Source: CAYTPI01 sp964439625
GTDB lineage: Bacteria > Chloroflexota > Anaerolineae > Aggregatilineales > UBA3940
NCBI GenBank assembly: GCA_964439625.1
Contig: CAYTPI010000004.1
Location: 171,620-235,619, forward strand
Length of the DNA: 64,000 nt
Direction: 5' to 3'
Both the position numbers and the translations under genes were made by a program. Shown here one piece after another: positions 17,300-26,025 of this stretch (its first letter is position 1; each line of letters opens with the position of its first letter). The notes under the pieces were generated by a model. That model was not told the origin of the DNA, made no database searches, and saw nothing but the letters and a program-made list of their open reading frames with translations.

Positions 17300-20200
17300 T
17301 CAGATGCTTTTCTGTGCGGCATAGTGCGCTTGGAGACTGCGAACGGTCATCTCTTGCTCTAAAAGCGCACGGATGCCCGTCGCTGCTGCCCAGCCTGCGC
17401 TTAGCGTGGTGATCAGCGGGATGCCGTAGCGAATAGCTGCCGCGCGGATGTGCCGCCCATCCTCGTAGGCCTGCGACCCTAACGGTGTGTTAATCAACAA
17501 GGCGATCTTCCCATCGCGCAGCCAATCGACCAAGTTGGGGTGCCCTTGCACCACTTTCTTGACGACTTCGACGGGCAAGTGAGCGTTTCGCAGTGCCTCG
17601 GCAGTGCCGTTGGTGCCGATCAGCGTGAAGCCAAGATCGAGGAATTCACCTGCTAGCTGTATCGCCGACTCTTTATCATTATCGTTGACGCTAAAGCAGA
17701 CTGCGCCGCTAGTCGGCAGCACATCTCCCGCCGCCAACTGTGACTTGACGAAGGCGTGCCCGAAGCGCGCTGCATGGCCCATCACCTCACCCGTGGCGTG
17801 CATCTCTGGGCCAAGCTGGGCATCGGCACCGATCAGCTTGTTGAAGGGCAGTACGGCCTCCTTGATGAAGTGCCCATCCACCAGCGGGTCGTCGATCAAA
17901 CCGATGTCGTCGAGTGTTTCGCCTGCTAGGATGCGTGTCGCGTAGCGCGCCAATGGCACCCCCGTCGCCTTACTGACGTAGGGAATGGTACGACTGGCGC
18001 GCGGGTTGGCCTCCAACACATAGATACGATCTCTGAGAATAGCATATTGTACATTCATCAATCCGACGACGCCCAACGCTTCGCCCAGCTTGCGCGTGTA
18101 ACGCTTAATTTGCTCGATCTTCATCGGGCTGATGCCAATCGGCGGGATGACGCAGGCGGAGTCACCACTATGGACACCTGCCTCTTCGATGTGTTCCATC
18201 ACGCCACCGATCACCACGCGCTTTCCATCACTGATGGCGTCAACGTCCAATTCAAAGGAGTCTTGGAGGTAATCATCAACCAATACCGACTGGCTGACTC
18301 CCTCAGCCGCGGCGAAGGCGGCCTCAACGTACTCATCGAGTGTTTCTTCCGTGTAGACAATCGCCATCGCGCGCCCACCCAGCACATAGGAAGGGCGCAC
18401 CAAGACCGGGAAGCCAATCCGCCGGGCGATGTCCTTGGCTTGTTCGGGCGTGCGGGCAATGTCACCAGCCGGGCTTGAGATATAGAGATCCTTGAGTAGG
18501 TCACCGAAGCGCCCGCGGTCTTCGGCAATATCGATTGCTTCGGGAGTTGTCCCTAAGATCGGAATGCCAGCGGCTTCAAGACCCTTCGTCAGGTTGAGCG
18601 GCGTCTGCCCGCCAAACTGAACAATCACACCTTTGAGTGGTGTTTCGCGCTCACAGATGTTGAGCACGTGCTCCAGCGTCAACGGCTCGAAGTACAGTCG
18701 GTCGCTGGTGTCGTAGTCCGTACTGACGGTCTCTGGGTTGCAGTTGATTATAACCGCTTCGTAGCCCATCTCTTGCAGAGCCATCGCTGCATGCACGCAG
18801 CAATAATCAAACTCAAGCCCTTGCCCAATCCGGTTAGGGCCGCCGCCCAGAATAATGACCTTCTCAGTATCGGTCGGTGGGGCTTCGGTTTCCGTCTCAT
18901 ATGACGAGTACAGGTAGGGTGTATACGATTCGAACTCTGCCGCACAGGTATCAACCATGTGATACGTCGGCATGATGCCCGCTTCCGTCCGTGCTTGGCG
19001 GACGTCCAACCCAGTGACTAGCGGGCCATTCGTGCGTCCCGTTGCGGGGAAGGCCGCTAAGTTCAACAAATACGCGATGTGGTCATCCATGAAGCCGGTG
19101 CGCTTAGCTTGTCGTAATAGGTGGGTTGGCAAATCAGCGATGGTGTGATGCGCACTAATGGCGCGTTCGAGTGCGACGATCTCGGCGAGCTGCGTCACAA
19201 ACCATGGGTCGAACTGGGTTTGCTCGCACACCGCTTCGATTTCCACCCCGGCCCGCAGCGCCTCCCAGACCGCCCACATCCGGCGGTCGTTCGGCTCACT
19301 GAGTGATTCAACCGTGCCGTCCCACTCGCTATGTTTAATTGTTGGATAGGGCGGGCGCGCGAGTTCCAAAGAAGCCAAACCCTTCAACAGCGATTCCTTG
19401 AAAGTTCGCCCGATTGACATCGCTTCGCCGACAGCTTTCATTTGTGGGCCAAGGACGGAGTCAACGCCGGGGAACTTCTCGAAGGCCCAGCGCGGCAGCT
19501 TGGTGACGACGTAGTCGATGCTGGGTTCAAACGCCACAACCGTTTCGCGCGTAATGTCATTCTGAATCTCGTCAAGTGTATAGCCAACTGCCAGCAGCGC
19601 TGCTACTTTGGCAATCGGGAAGCCCGTTGCTTTGGAGGCGAGCGCGGACGAACGGCTGACACGCGGGTTCATCTCGATCACGAGGATTTCCCCCGTCTTT
19701 GGGTTGATGGCAAACTGCACGTTTGAGCCGCCTGTTTCAACGCCGACGGTGTTCATCACCACTTTGCCGATGTCGCGCATGCGCTGGTATTCACGGTCAG
19801 TGAGCGTCATCGAGGGGGCCACCGTGATTGAGTCGCCAGTATGGACACCCATTGCATCGATGTTTTCAATCGTGCAGACTACCACGAAATTATCGTTTTT
19901 ATCGCGCATTACTTCGAGTTCGTACTCTTTCCAACCGAGCACCGATTCGTCGATCAGCACGCTGTTGACAGGTGAGGCCCGCAGCCCGAATTCGACCTTG
20001 TCGCGGAAGTCTTCCTCGTTGTAGGCCACTGAACCGCCACTGCCGCCGAGCGTGAACGACGCCCGGATCAAGATCGGGTAGCTGCCGATCTCTTCCGCTA
20101 GCGCTAGGGCCTGCTCGAGACTGCGGGCGATGCCACCAGCCGGGCAGTGCAGCCCTTGTGCCTCCATCGCTTGTTTGAACAGCTCGCGGTCTTCGGCGAT

Positions 20201-20572
20201 CTGCATCGCATTGAGATTGGCCCCGATCAGTTCGACGCCGTATTTGTCGAGCACACCCGACTCTGCCAGTGCGACGCCTGTGTTCAGCCCGGTTTGCCCG
20301 CCGACGGTCGGCAGCAAGGCGTCGGGCCGCTCGATCTCGATCACCTTCTCGACCATCTCCGGTGTGATCGGTTCGATGTAAGTTGCGTCAGCCATTTCAG
20401 GGTCTGTCATGATGGTAGCAGGGTTGCTGTTCACCAAAATGACGCGGTAGCCTTCGTTTCTCAGCGCTTTGACGGCCTGCGTCCCGGAGTAATCAAACTC
20501 GGCGGCCTGCCCAATGACGATTGGCCCTGCGCCTATCACCAGAATGGACTCGATATCAGTACGTTTTGGCAT
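17300..20572 (-). CDS. carB: Carbamoyl-phosphate synthase large subunit
   Basis: A 1090-aa protein of the expected length (about 1070-1080 in relatives). It forms carbamoyl phosphate from bicarbonate, two ATP and ammonia delivered by the small subunit, for pyrimidine and arginine synthesis. Both ATP-grasp halves are present: N-terminal IESILVIGAGPIVIGQAAEFDYSG, and the second synthetase half beginning EKVIILGGGPNRIGQGLEFDY, each with its NPRVSRSS or NPRASRT motif; an MGS-like allosteric domain closes the protein. The start MPKRTDIES at 20572 fits the family; the extra upstream codons do not. carA is not adjacent but at 31519 on the other strand. Confidence 0.97.
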   Translation of the reverse strand: MPKRTDIESILVIGAGPIVIGQAAEFDYSGTQAVKALRNEGYRVILVNSNPATIMTDPEMADATYIEPITPEMVEKVIEIERPDALLPTVGGQTGLNTGVALAESGVLDKYGVELIGANLNAMQIAEDRELFKQAMEAQGLHCPAGGIARSLEQALALAEEIGSYPILIRASFTLGGSGGSVAYNEEDFRDKVEFGLRASPVNSVLIDESVLGWKEYELEVMRDKNDNFVVVCTIENIDAMGVHTGDSITVAPSMTLTDREYQRMRDIGKVVMNTVGVETGGSNVQFAINPKTGEILVIEMNPRVSRSSALASKATGFPIAKVAALLAVGYTLDEIQNDITRETVVAFEPSIDYVVTKLPRWAFEKFPGVDSVLGPQMKAVGEAMSIGRTFKESLLKGLASLELARPPYPTIKHSEWDGTVESLSEPNDRRMWAVWEALRAGVEIEAVCEQTQFDPWFVTQLAEIVALERAISAHHTIADLPTHLLRQAKRTGFMDDHIAYLLNLAAFPATGRTNGPLVTGLDVRQARTEAGIMPTYHMVDTCAAEFESYTPYLYSSYETETEAPPTDTEKVIILGGGPNRIGQGLEFDYCCVHAAMALQEMGYEAVIINCNPETVSTDYDTSDRLYFEPLTLEHVLNICERETPLKGVIVQFGGQTPLNLTKGLEAAGIPILGTTPEAIDIAEDRGRFGDLLKDLYISSPAGDIARTPEQAKDIARRIGFPVLVRPSYVLGGRAMAIVYTEETLDEYVEAAFAAAEGVSQSVLVDDYLQDSFELDVDAISDGKRVVIGGVMEHIEEAGVHSGDSACVIPPIGISPMKIEQIKRYTRKLGEALGVVGLMNVQYAILRDRIYVLEANPRASRTIPYVSKATGVPLARYATRILAGETLDDIGLIDDPLVDGHFIKEAVLPFNKLIGADAQLGPEMHATGEVMGHAARFGHAFVKSQLAAGDVLPTSGAVCFSVNDNDKESAIQLAGEFLDLGFTLIGTNGTAEALRNAHLPVEVVKKVVQGHPNLVDWLRDGKIALLINTPLGSQAYEDGRHIRAAAIRYGIPLITTLSAGWAAATGIRALLEQEMTVRSLQAHYAAQKSI

Positions 20573-20654
20573 GGTGAACTTTCCCCTTGTTACGTTCGAC
20601 AAACTCCGCGTATTCTATCGCATTCTGCTTGCTTTGCGTGATTCCGCGCGCTCC

Positions 20655-20699
20655 CGCGTATAGAGTTCGCTGACGCTCACCCTGCTCACTCTATGCGCG
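20655..20699. repeat. Inverted repeat upstream of carB
   Basis: CGCGTATAGAGT (20655-20666) and ACTCTATGCGCG (20688-20699) form a 12-bp stem with one G-T pair and a 21-nt loop. It sits between the glycoside hydrolase stop and the carB start, so it may be a terminator without T run or part of the carB leader. Confidence 0.45.
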
Positions 20700-20719
20700 C
20701 CTCTTACAAGCGGGCCTGT

Positions 20720-22201
20720 CTACGAGCCACTGACAGATTGGAGCAGTGCATTGTAGCGTTCGATGCAGTCGGGGGTGGTGGCTGGCTTCACATAGAGCCA
20801 ACCTTGCACCGTCTCCGATGAGAACGTGCGTCCGCGGTTGGCCTCCAAATTGATTGCGACCATATGTAAGCCGGGATAGAGGTTGCGGCTATCTACGAAT
20901 ATATCGACCGCCTCACCGGGGCTGACAGTGATATCACTGGTCCATACCCGCGGGCTGCCCGATCCGTTGACAGGTTCAACCTGCGCGCTCAGGCTGCCTG
21001 GATACCCGGAGTTAAATAATTCAAAGGTGCCCAACCGTACACGGGTACCGCAGCCTGCTTCGACGGACTGAGTCAGGTTGTCCGTCACCACGCCGATGTT
21101 TGGTTTGTATTCCAGCGGCGGGTACTTGGGCATCCGGCGGACGGCGTTATAGACCGGCAGCGGGCTACCTGCTGAATCAAGGATGCCATACCAGCGCAGG
21201 TGGCTGCATGGCGTCTCGTAGTCGGGTTGGTACAGGTTCCAGTTGAGGTTCCACAAGAACATCGGCCCAACCCAAGGCCAGTTGGCGTCGGCATAGGCAA
21301 AGGCACGCACGGTGTAGGCTGCTTGCGTTTCCGCAGGGAACTTCATCCAGTTGAACAGTTGGAAGGCGGGGTCTGTCGCGCACTCCAGCCCTTCTTCTCC
21401 CGGATCACGCACCCAACCAAACTCGGTGATCCAGATTTGCTTACGGATGCCATAACTCACCAACAGATTACGCATCAGTTCAGTGCGGCGGTAGCTAAAC
21501 GGCTTCACGCTTGGGCTTTGCTCTGGTGGTTGGTCAAAGCCATACGGGTGATAAGCCCAAGCGTCGAAGCAGCGCCCAGCGCCGTTGTTTAGCATGGCGC
21601 GGGCAAAGTCAAGGTCATTGATCACGTTGCCGCTGGGCTGCGTGTCGGTAGGGGCTAACCCGCCCGCCACCACAACGATGCGCGGTGCCGCCTGCTTGAA
21701 GGCACTGTAGGCACGGCAGAGCGCATCAGTGAATTGGGCCGGGTTGGGTTGCTGCCCGCCCCATTCGCCGATTAGGTTGGCTTCATTGCCGATCTCAACC
21801 GCATCGACGCCTGCGGCATCCAGTTCGCGGGCAAGTGTCAGCAGGCCGTTCTGCCACGCGTCGATGTTATCTGGGTAGCCGCGTACATCGACGCGATAAA
21901 GGATATTGTGGTTGGGGAAGTCAGGGATTTGGGCCGTGTCATACAGCTTGACCCAATCCATACCCAGGCTGTTCAGCAAAGCTGAGTCAGATTCAAGGTG
22001 CGGCCCCACACTGATGCCATAGCCAATGTGGCGCGGCACCGTCCGCAACTCGCTGAGGTCTTGGTCTTCCAGCGGAATGACTTCTTCTGCTCTGGCAGAT
22101 GGCACGCTTGCAGCGAGCAGCAGCAGCAACCAAATCAGCAGCAAGGTGCCAAGAACGGTCAGAGGGTTGCGGCTGTGCCGTGTGCGTGGGTAGCGAGTCA
22201 T
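20720..22201 (-). CDS. Secreted glycoside hydrolase (clan GH-A like)
   Basis: A 493-aa exported protein. A basic N-terminus and hydrophobic helix (about residues 15-35, ending PSARA) form a signal peptide. The catalytic barrel shows the two expected glutamates: acid/base Glu140 in AVEIGNEAN and nucleophile Glu260 in IWITEFGWV, with AWAYHPYG between, as in GH39/GH5/GH53-like enzymes. The last about 110 residues form a beta-rich domain. Family and substrate cannot be fixed. Start: a TACAAT box (22217-22212) lies 10 nt before the ATG at 22201, whereas longer readings would start upstream of the promoter. A sugar-binding lipoprotein gene precedes it on the same strand. Confidence 0.75.
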   Translation of the reverse strand: MTRYPRTRHSRNPLTVLGTLLLIWLLLLLAASVPSARAEEVIPLEDQDLSELRTVPRHIGYGISVGPHLESDSALLNSLGMDWVKLYDTAQIPDFPNHNILYRVDVRGYPDNIDAWQNGLLTLARELDAAGVDAVEIGNEANLIGEWGGQQPNPAQFTDALCRAYSAFKQAAPRIVVVAGGLAPTDTQPSGNVINDLDFARAMLNNGAGRCFDAWAYHPYGFDQPPEQSPSVKPFSYRRTELMRNLLVSYGIRKQIWITEFGWVRDPGEEGLECATDPAFQLFNWMKFPAETQAAYTVRAFAYADANWPWVGPMFLWNLNWNLYQPDYETPCSHLRWYGILDSAGSPLPVYNAVRRMPKYPPLEYKPNIGVVTDNLTQSVEAGCGTRVRLGTFELFNSGYPGSLSAQVEPVNGSGSPRVWTSDITVSPGEAVDIFVDSRNLYPGLHMVAINLEANRGRTFSSETVQGWLYVKPATTPDCIERYNALLQSVSGS

Positions 22202-22211
22202 AACGCGCTGT

Positions 22212-22217
22212 ATTGTA
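22212..22217 (-). promoter_or_regulatory. -10 box for glycoside hydrolase gene
   Basis: TACAAT on the minus strand, 10 nt before the ATG at 22201, predicting a leader of about 4 nt. No clear -35. Confidence 0.4.
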
Positions 22218-22292
22218 TCACTCGATTTCATTGCTGCTAGCACACCTCGTCTTGTACAGGCTGTCTGCTCGCGGTTCAGGCGCATCCCAGCA

Positions 22293-23639
22293 TCAGCGTC
22301 CCTCTACATCTTCGACCCATACCTCCTCGATATCAGCAAAGATTTCTTCGATCACCGACGTTCTGCCTGACTGAATGAAGCGTGTCATCCCTGTGAGCAA
22401 CACCCCAGACCCGATCTCCGCGGGCATTAAGTCCGTTGCATCGTAGCGAAAGACAGATGCGTCGCTATAAATGGCTGCTAAGCGCCGCTCGATGTCTGTC
22501 GGGTACCAATCGGGGTCAACGTCGTTATGGGGGGCAATAAAACCACCTGCTTCAATCAACGGGCGCACGCTGTCGGCAGTGGTCAGATACTCCATCACGG
22601 CAAAGGTTGCTGGGCCAGTGCTGAAGGGCATGAACAGCGATGCTGTTCCTCGGACGGGTTGGGGGTTGGCTTCCGGGTCAATAGGGGGTAGATAGAAGAA
22701 GTCGTAGTCTTCCCCGATCACAGTTTCTTCTGGAAATGTGTCTGTGATCAGCCAGCCCATCTGGTAGAGGTAGCACAACGGGTTATCAAGAAACATCGGC
22801 TCAATTGCTTCGCTATGAGTCAATGTGAGCACATCGGCATTGGTGCCAACAACATTGACCGGTTCCAGCCAAACCGATCCTAGAATCTGAGCAGAGCGCA
22901 CAATCTCAGGTGAGTTAAAGGGGATGTCGTGGTGAACCCACTGATCGTAAACGTCGGGTCCGGCATTACGCAGGACGATCTCTTCGAGCCAATCCGCAGC
23001 AACCCAACCAGTCGCCGGGCCTGCTGCCATTCCGATGCACCACGGCTGCGCGCCATCATCGATGATCTGTTCCATCAACAGAAGCATGTCGTCCCAAGTT
23101 TCTGGGATGTCGTAATCCGCAGCTCCAAATGCGTTGACGGGGTACCACACCAAGCTGTCTACCTGAACCTCGTACCAGACCCCAATGCTCTCGCCTTCGT
23201 GCAAGGCCAAATCGATCAGGTCATCGCCGTACTGCGCCCGGAGGTACTCGTCTGAGAGGAAGCGGGCGACATCAATATTACCCTCGCCCGCGCTGACGGC
23301 ACGCGCGCTGGGCAGCGAGATGAAGGCTGCGATGTCTGGCGCGGTGCCGTTGTCAAGCCCTGCCGCTATCTGCGAGGAAACATCAATGCTGCTTTGGACG
23401 CTAACCTCGATTCCTGTTTCATCCGAAAACGCCGCCATAGATTGTTGTAGCAGGCGAAAGCGCTCGTTGCTAAAGGGCACAAGAATAGTGACGTCATCGC
23501 CCTCATATGCGCCGTCCTTGGCACGTTCTAAGTAGCCGTCAACGTCAAAGACGGCGTTATCTGTGTTTTCCGAACAACCTGCACTCAAAACACTGATGAT
23601 CAGTAGAATAACTAAAACACAAAGGTGACCGGCACGCAT
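22293..23639 (-). CDS. Sugar ABC transporter substrate-binding lipoprotein
   Basis: A 448-aa family 1 extracellular solute-binding protein. The signal peptide ends in the lipobox LSAGC with the lipidated Cys22. The mature part follows the usual layout: VTILVPFSNERF, AFSDETGIEVSVQ, GTAPDIAAF, a tryptophan-rich sugar-binding region and a C-terminal GSGVLLTGMTRF segment. It would deliver an oligosaccharide to an ABC importer, but no permease or ATPase gene is in the window, so it is an orphan. AAGGAG lies 6 nt before the ATG. The downstream glycoside hydrolase gene suggests a shared carbohydrate theme. It is divergent from the aldolase gene. Confidence 0.88.
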   Translation of the reverse strand: MRAGHLCVLVILLIISVLSAGCSENTDNAVFDVDGYLERAKDGAYEGDDVTILVPFSNERFRLLQQSMAAFSDETGIEVSVQSSIDVSSQIAAGLDNGTAPDIAAFISLPSARAVSAGEGNIDVARFLSDEYLRAQYGDDLIDLALHEGESIGVWYEVQVDSLVWYPVNAFGAADYDIPETWDDMLLLMEQIIDDGAQPWCIGMAAGPATGWVAADWLEEIVLRNAGPDVYDQWVHHDIPFNSPEIVRSAQILGSVWLEPVNVVGTNADVLTLTHSEAIEPMFLDNPLCYLYQMGWLITDTFPEETVIGEDYDFFYLPPIDPEANPQPVRGTASLFMPFSTGPATFAVMEYLTTADSVRPLIEAGGFIAPHNDVDPDWYPTDIERRLAAIYSDASVFRYDATDLMPAEIGSGVLLTGMTRFIQSGRTSVIEEIFADIEEVWVEDVEGR

Positions 23640-23676
23640 TACTGCTCCTTGAGAAAGGTATAGCTGGTTAAGTTTA

Positions 23677-23706
23677 TTGTGCGGAAGGGATATCGCATAC
23701 TACAAT
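23677..23706 (+). promoter_or_regulatory. Promoter of the aldolase gene
   Basis: TTGTGC (23677-23682), 18-bp spacer, TACAAT (23701-23706); predicted start about 23713, giving a 44-nt leader that includes GGAGG at 23742-23746. Confidence 0.5.
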
Positions 23707-23756
23707 AGATGCTATATCCTAATCCGCTTGACACTTCACATGGAGGATTCTTCCAC

Positions 23757-24698
23757 ATGGTAACGGCAACTGCGCCAACGCGCACGATAGAGGAAATCTT
23801 AAATTGGTACCGTGGGCAAAACGCAGGCGTGGTCACAAACCTCGCGCGTATTCTCTATACGGGTAAACTGGCTGGCACTGGCAAGATGGTCATTCTGCCA
23901 GTTGACCAAGGTTTTGAGCATGGCCCTGGTCGCTCTTTTGGACCAAACCCCGCGGGCTACGATCCACACTATCATTTCAAGCTGGCAATTGAATCTGGCT
24001 GTAATGCCTATGCTGCGCCGCTTGGCTTCCTTGAAGCAGGCGCATATGATTTTGCTGGTCAAATCCCGATGATTTTGAAGCTGAACAATCACGACGTGCT
24101 GCAAGATGAAATTGACCCAATCGGCGCGCAGACAGCAACGGTAAAAGATGCCCTTCGCCTCGGCTGCGTGGGTATCGGCTATACGATTTACCCCGGCACA
24201 GAGCCACGGCGTCACCAATACGAGCAACTGCGCGCAATCGCTGAAGAGGCCAAGGAAAACGGTCTGGTTGTTGTGGTTTGGGCCTATGCGCGTGGGCGTG
24301 ACTTGGCGAAGGAACACGAAACGGCTATCGATGTGATCGCCTACGCCGCCCAGATTTCGGCCCAACTCGGCGCACATATTATTAAAGTCAAACTCCCGAC
24401 CGATGTGATTGCCCTCGATGCAGCTCGCAAGGTCTACGAGGCTGAAAACATCGCGATTGACACGCTGGCAGAGCGCGTGGCCCACGTCGTTGAGAGCGCC
24501 TTTAATGGTCGCCGCATTGTGATCTTCTCCGGCGGCAGCGCCAAGAGCGAAGAAGCCGTCTTCGATGATATTCGCGCCATCCGTGATGGTGGTGGCTTTG
24601 GCTCGATCATGGGGCGCAACGCCTTCCAACGCCCTTGGGATGACTCGCTTGCCCTGCTCGGCAACGTGATGGGTATTCTCGATGGCAGCATTGATTAA
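23757..24698 (+). CDS. Class I fructose-bisphosphate aldolase (DeoC/FbaB type)
   Basis: A 313-aa cytoplasmic enzyme that cleaves fructose 1,6-bisphosphate by a Schiff base. The sequence shows VILPVDQGFEHGPGRSF near the N-terminus, GVGYTIYPG-like substrate loop, the Schiff-base lysine region HIIKVKLPT near residue 210, the phosphate-binding FSGGSAKSEE, and GRNAFQRPW at the C-terminus, all typical of the archaeal-type class I aldolase found in many bacteria. The ATG at 23757 is chosen for its GGAGG ten bases upstream; an in-frame ATG at 23709 precedes the predicted transcription start. It stands alone and ends with a terminator at 24725. Confidence 0.93.
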   Translation: MVTATAPTRTIEEILNWYRGQNAGVVTNLARILYTGKLAGTGKMVILPVDQGFEHGPGRSFGPNPAGYDPHYHFKLAIESGCNAYAAPLGFLEAGAYDFAGQIPMILKLNNHDVLQDEIDPIGAQTATVKDALRLGCVGIGYTIYPGTEPRRHQYEQLRAIAEEAKENGLVVVVWAYARGRDLAKEHETAIDVIAYAAQISAQLGAHIIKVKLPTDVIALDAARKVYEAENIAIDTLAERVAHVVESAFNGRRIVIFSGGSAKSEEAVFDDIRAIRDGGGFGSIMGRNAFQRPWDDSLALLGNVMGILDGSID

Positions 24699-24724
24699 AA
24701 CCTACCAGATAAACTAGCCACTTT

Positions 24725-24757
24725 AACGCCCGACCAACACCGTCGGGCGTTATTGTT
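24725..24757 (+). terminator. Rho-independent terminator after the aldolase gene
   Basis: AACGCCCGAC (24725-24734) pairs with GTCGGGCGTT (24742-24751) around a 7-nt loop, followed by a short T-rich tail. Confidence 0.75.
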
Positions 24758-24894
24758 CGTGATAAATATCACAGGTTAAGCGTAGGGTGCCCACCCTTGC
24801 TAACTTGAAAGCCCTTCGATATGTTCTCAAGCTACGTTTTGACTTCCGCCTGCTATTCCCGCGGAGATGCACGACTTAACGAAGGGAACACCAG

Positions 24895-25953
24895 ATGAAT
24901 ACCTACCAACCAAAAGAAGATACCTCTCCGACGCAGTCGATTACCGGACGCCACATCATGGATAAACTGGGCGACTCGCAGCGGAAACGCATCGAAGAAT
25001 ATAAGCTGCAAAAGAAACTCGGCAGCGGCGAACTGTATAAGACGACGCAAAACGTCAGCGCCTCGCACAAGCGCGGGGATACACTCTATGGCCTCGCGCC
25101 GATTGATGCGGTTGCCCGCCTTGGCGCGGCCTTCTCGACGTTGGGTGTCGCGAAACATGCCACGGGTTTCTATGAAGATGCGCTTAAAGGCTACCGTGAA
25201 TCGAAGGATAAGGATGGTGAAGCCACTATTCTAATGAGCCTCGCGCAGATTTACTGGAAGCGCGACGAGCACGCTCGGGCCGTTGAGATGTACCAGCAAG
25301 CCGCCGAGTTGTACTACGTCCTCCGGCGCTTTACCGATCAAGCTGCGGCCCTAAACTGTATCGGCTTGGTGCATGCCAGCGAATATAAGTACGAAGATGC
25401 CATCGCTTGCCATGAGCAAGCACTGTCAATTCTCTACGACTCAGGTGACCAAGCCAGCGAAGCCGCCACCCTCGACGTACTCGGTATGGCACAACGCCGG
25501 GCTAAGCAGTTCAATGAAGCATTGAACGCACACTTAAGTGCCCTCGTTTTGCGTAGAGATATTGGTGATGCTTCGGGCGAAGCCTGTTCGCAACATGCGT
25601 TGGCCCTTGTCCATGAAGAGATGGGCAACACTGACCGCGCTATTCTGTTCTACGAAGCCGCCTTACAGAACCGCAAGCGTTTTGGCGACTGCCCCGGCGA
25701 ACTGGTGACGACCTACAACCTCGCGAAGATGTACGACAAACTCGGACATTTTGAGCTGGCAGAAGCCCTGTTAGTGCGCGTGGTTGAACTGGAGAAAATG
25801 CTTGATCACCCCGATTTGGTAAAGGACGAAGCCGAATTATCCGAACTGCGGCTACGCCAGCGAGCACACCGGCAGCACCCCAATGATGTGATCATTGAGG
25901 ATATGTCCGTGACGCAAACCAATCTGCGGGTGCCTGCGGCGCTAAAGTCATAG
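24895..25953 (+). CDS. Tetratricopeptide-repeat protein
   Basis: A 352-aa soluble protein. Residues about 60-310 consist of TPR units: GFYEDALKGYRESKD, ARAVEMYQQAAELYY, YEDAIACHEQALSILYD, FNEALNAHLSALVLRRD, DRAILFYEAALQNRK, FELAEALLVRVVELEK. The N-terminal 60 residues are charged and probably helical (RKRIEEYKLQKKLG). No signal peptide, enzyme or DNA-binding motif is present, so it is a protein-interaction scaffold of unknown partner. GAAGGGA lies upstream of the ATG. It is flanked by a terminator and by the promoter of the next gene, so it appears monocistronic. Confidence 0.85.
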   Translation: MNTYQPKEDTSPTQSITGRHIMDKLGDSQRKRIEEYKLQKKLGSGELYKTTQNVSASHKRGDTLYGLAPIDAVARLGAAFSTLGVAKHATGFYEDALKGYRESKDKDGEATILMSLAQIYWKRDEHARAVEMYQQAAELYYVLRRFTDQAAALNCIGLVHASEYKYEDAIACHEQALSILYDSGDQASEAATLDVLGMAQRRAKQFNEALNAHLSALVLRRDIGDASGEACSQHALALVHEEMGNTDRAILFYEAALQNRKRFGDCPGELVTTYNLAKMYDKLGHFELAEALLVRVVELEKMLDHPDLVKDEAELSELRLRQRAHRQHPNDVIIEDMSVTQTNLRVPAALKS

Positions 25954-25971
25954 CATCCGCAAATTTAATGC

Positions 25972-25977
25972 TACAAT
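25972..25977 (+). promoter_or_regulatory. -10 box upstream of SDR leader ORF
   Basis: TACAAT followed after 6 nt by the ATG of a short ORF at 25984; the SDR GTG start lies further on at 26016. Confidence 0.4.
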
Positions 25978-25983
25978 AACAGC

Positions 25984-26025
25984 ATGATGACTAACCCAAT
26001 AGAAAGACAATTAGCGTGGATTTAG
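25984..26025 (+). CDS. Possible 13-aa leader peptide overlapping the SDR start
   Basis: ATG at 25984 lies 6 nt after TACAAT and opens a 13-codon ORF whose TAG (26023-26025) lies just past the SDR GTG at 26016. Translation from a leaderless mRNA could re-initiate at that GTG, which has only a weak ribosome site. The evidence is positional only. Confidence 0.25.
   Translation: MMTNPIERQLAWI

Noticed and set aside
18047..18478. 143-aa plus-strand ORF inside carB
   Set aside because: Shadow of carB; codon phase mirrors the real gene.
23799..24629. 276-aa minus-strand ORF
   Set aside because: Antisense shadow of the aldolase; His/Cys-rich with no family resemblance.
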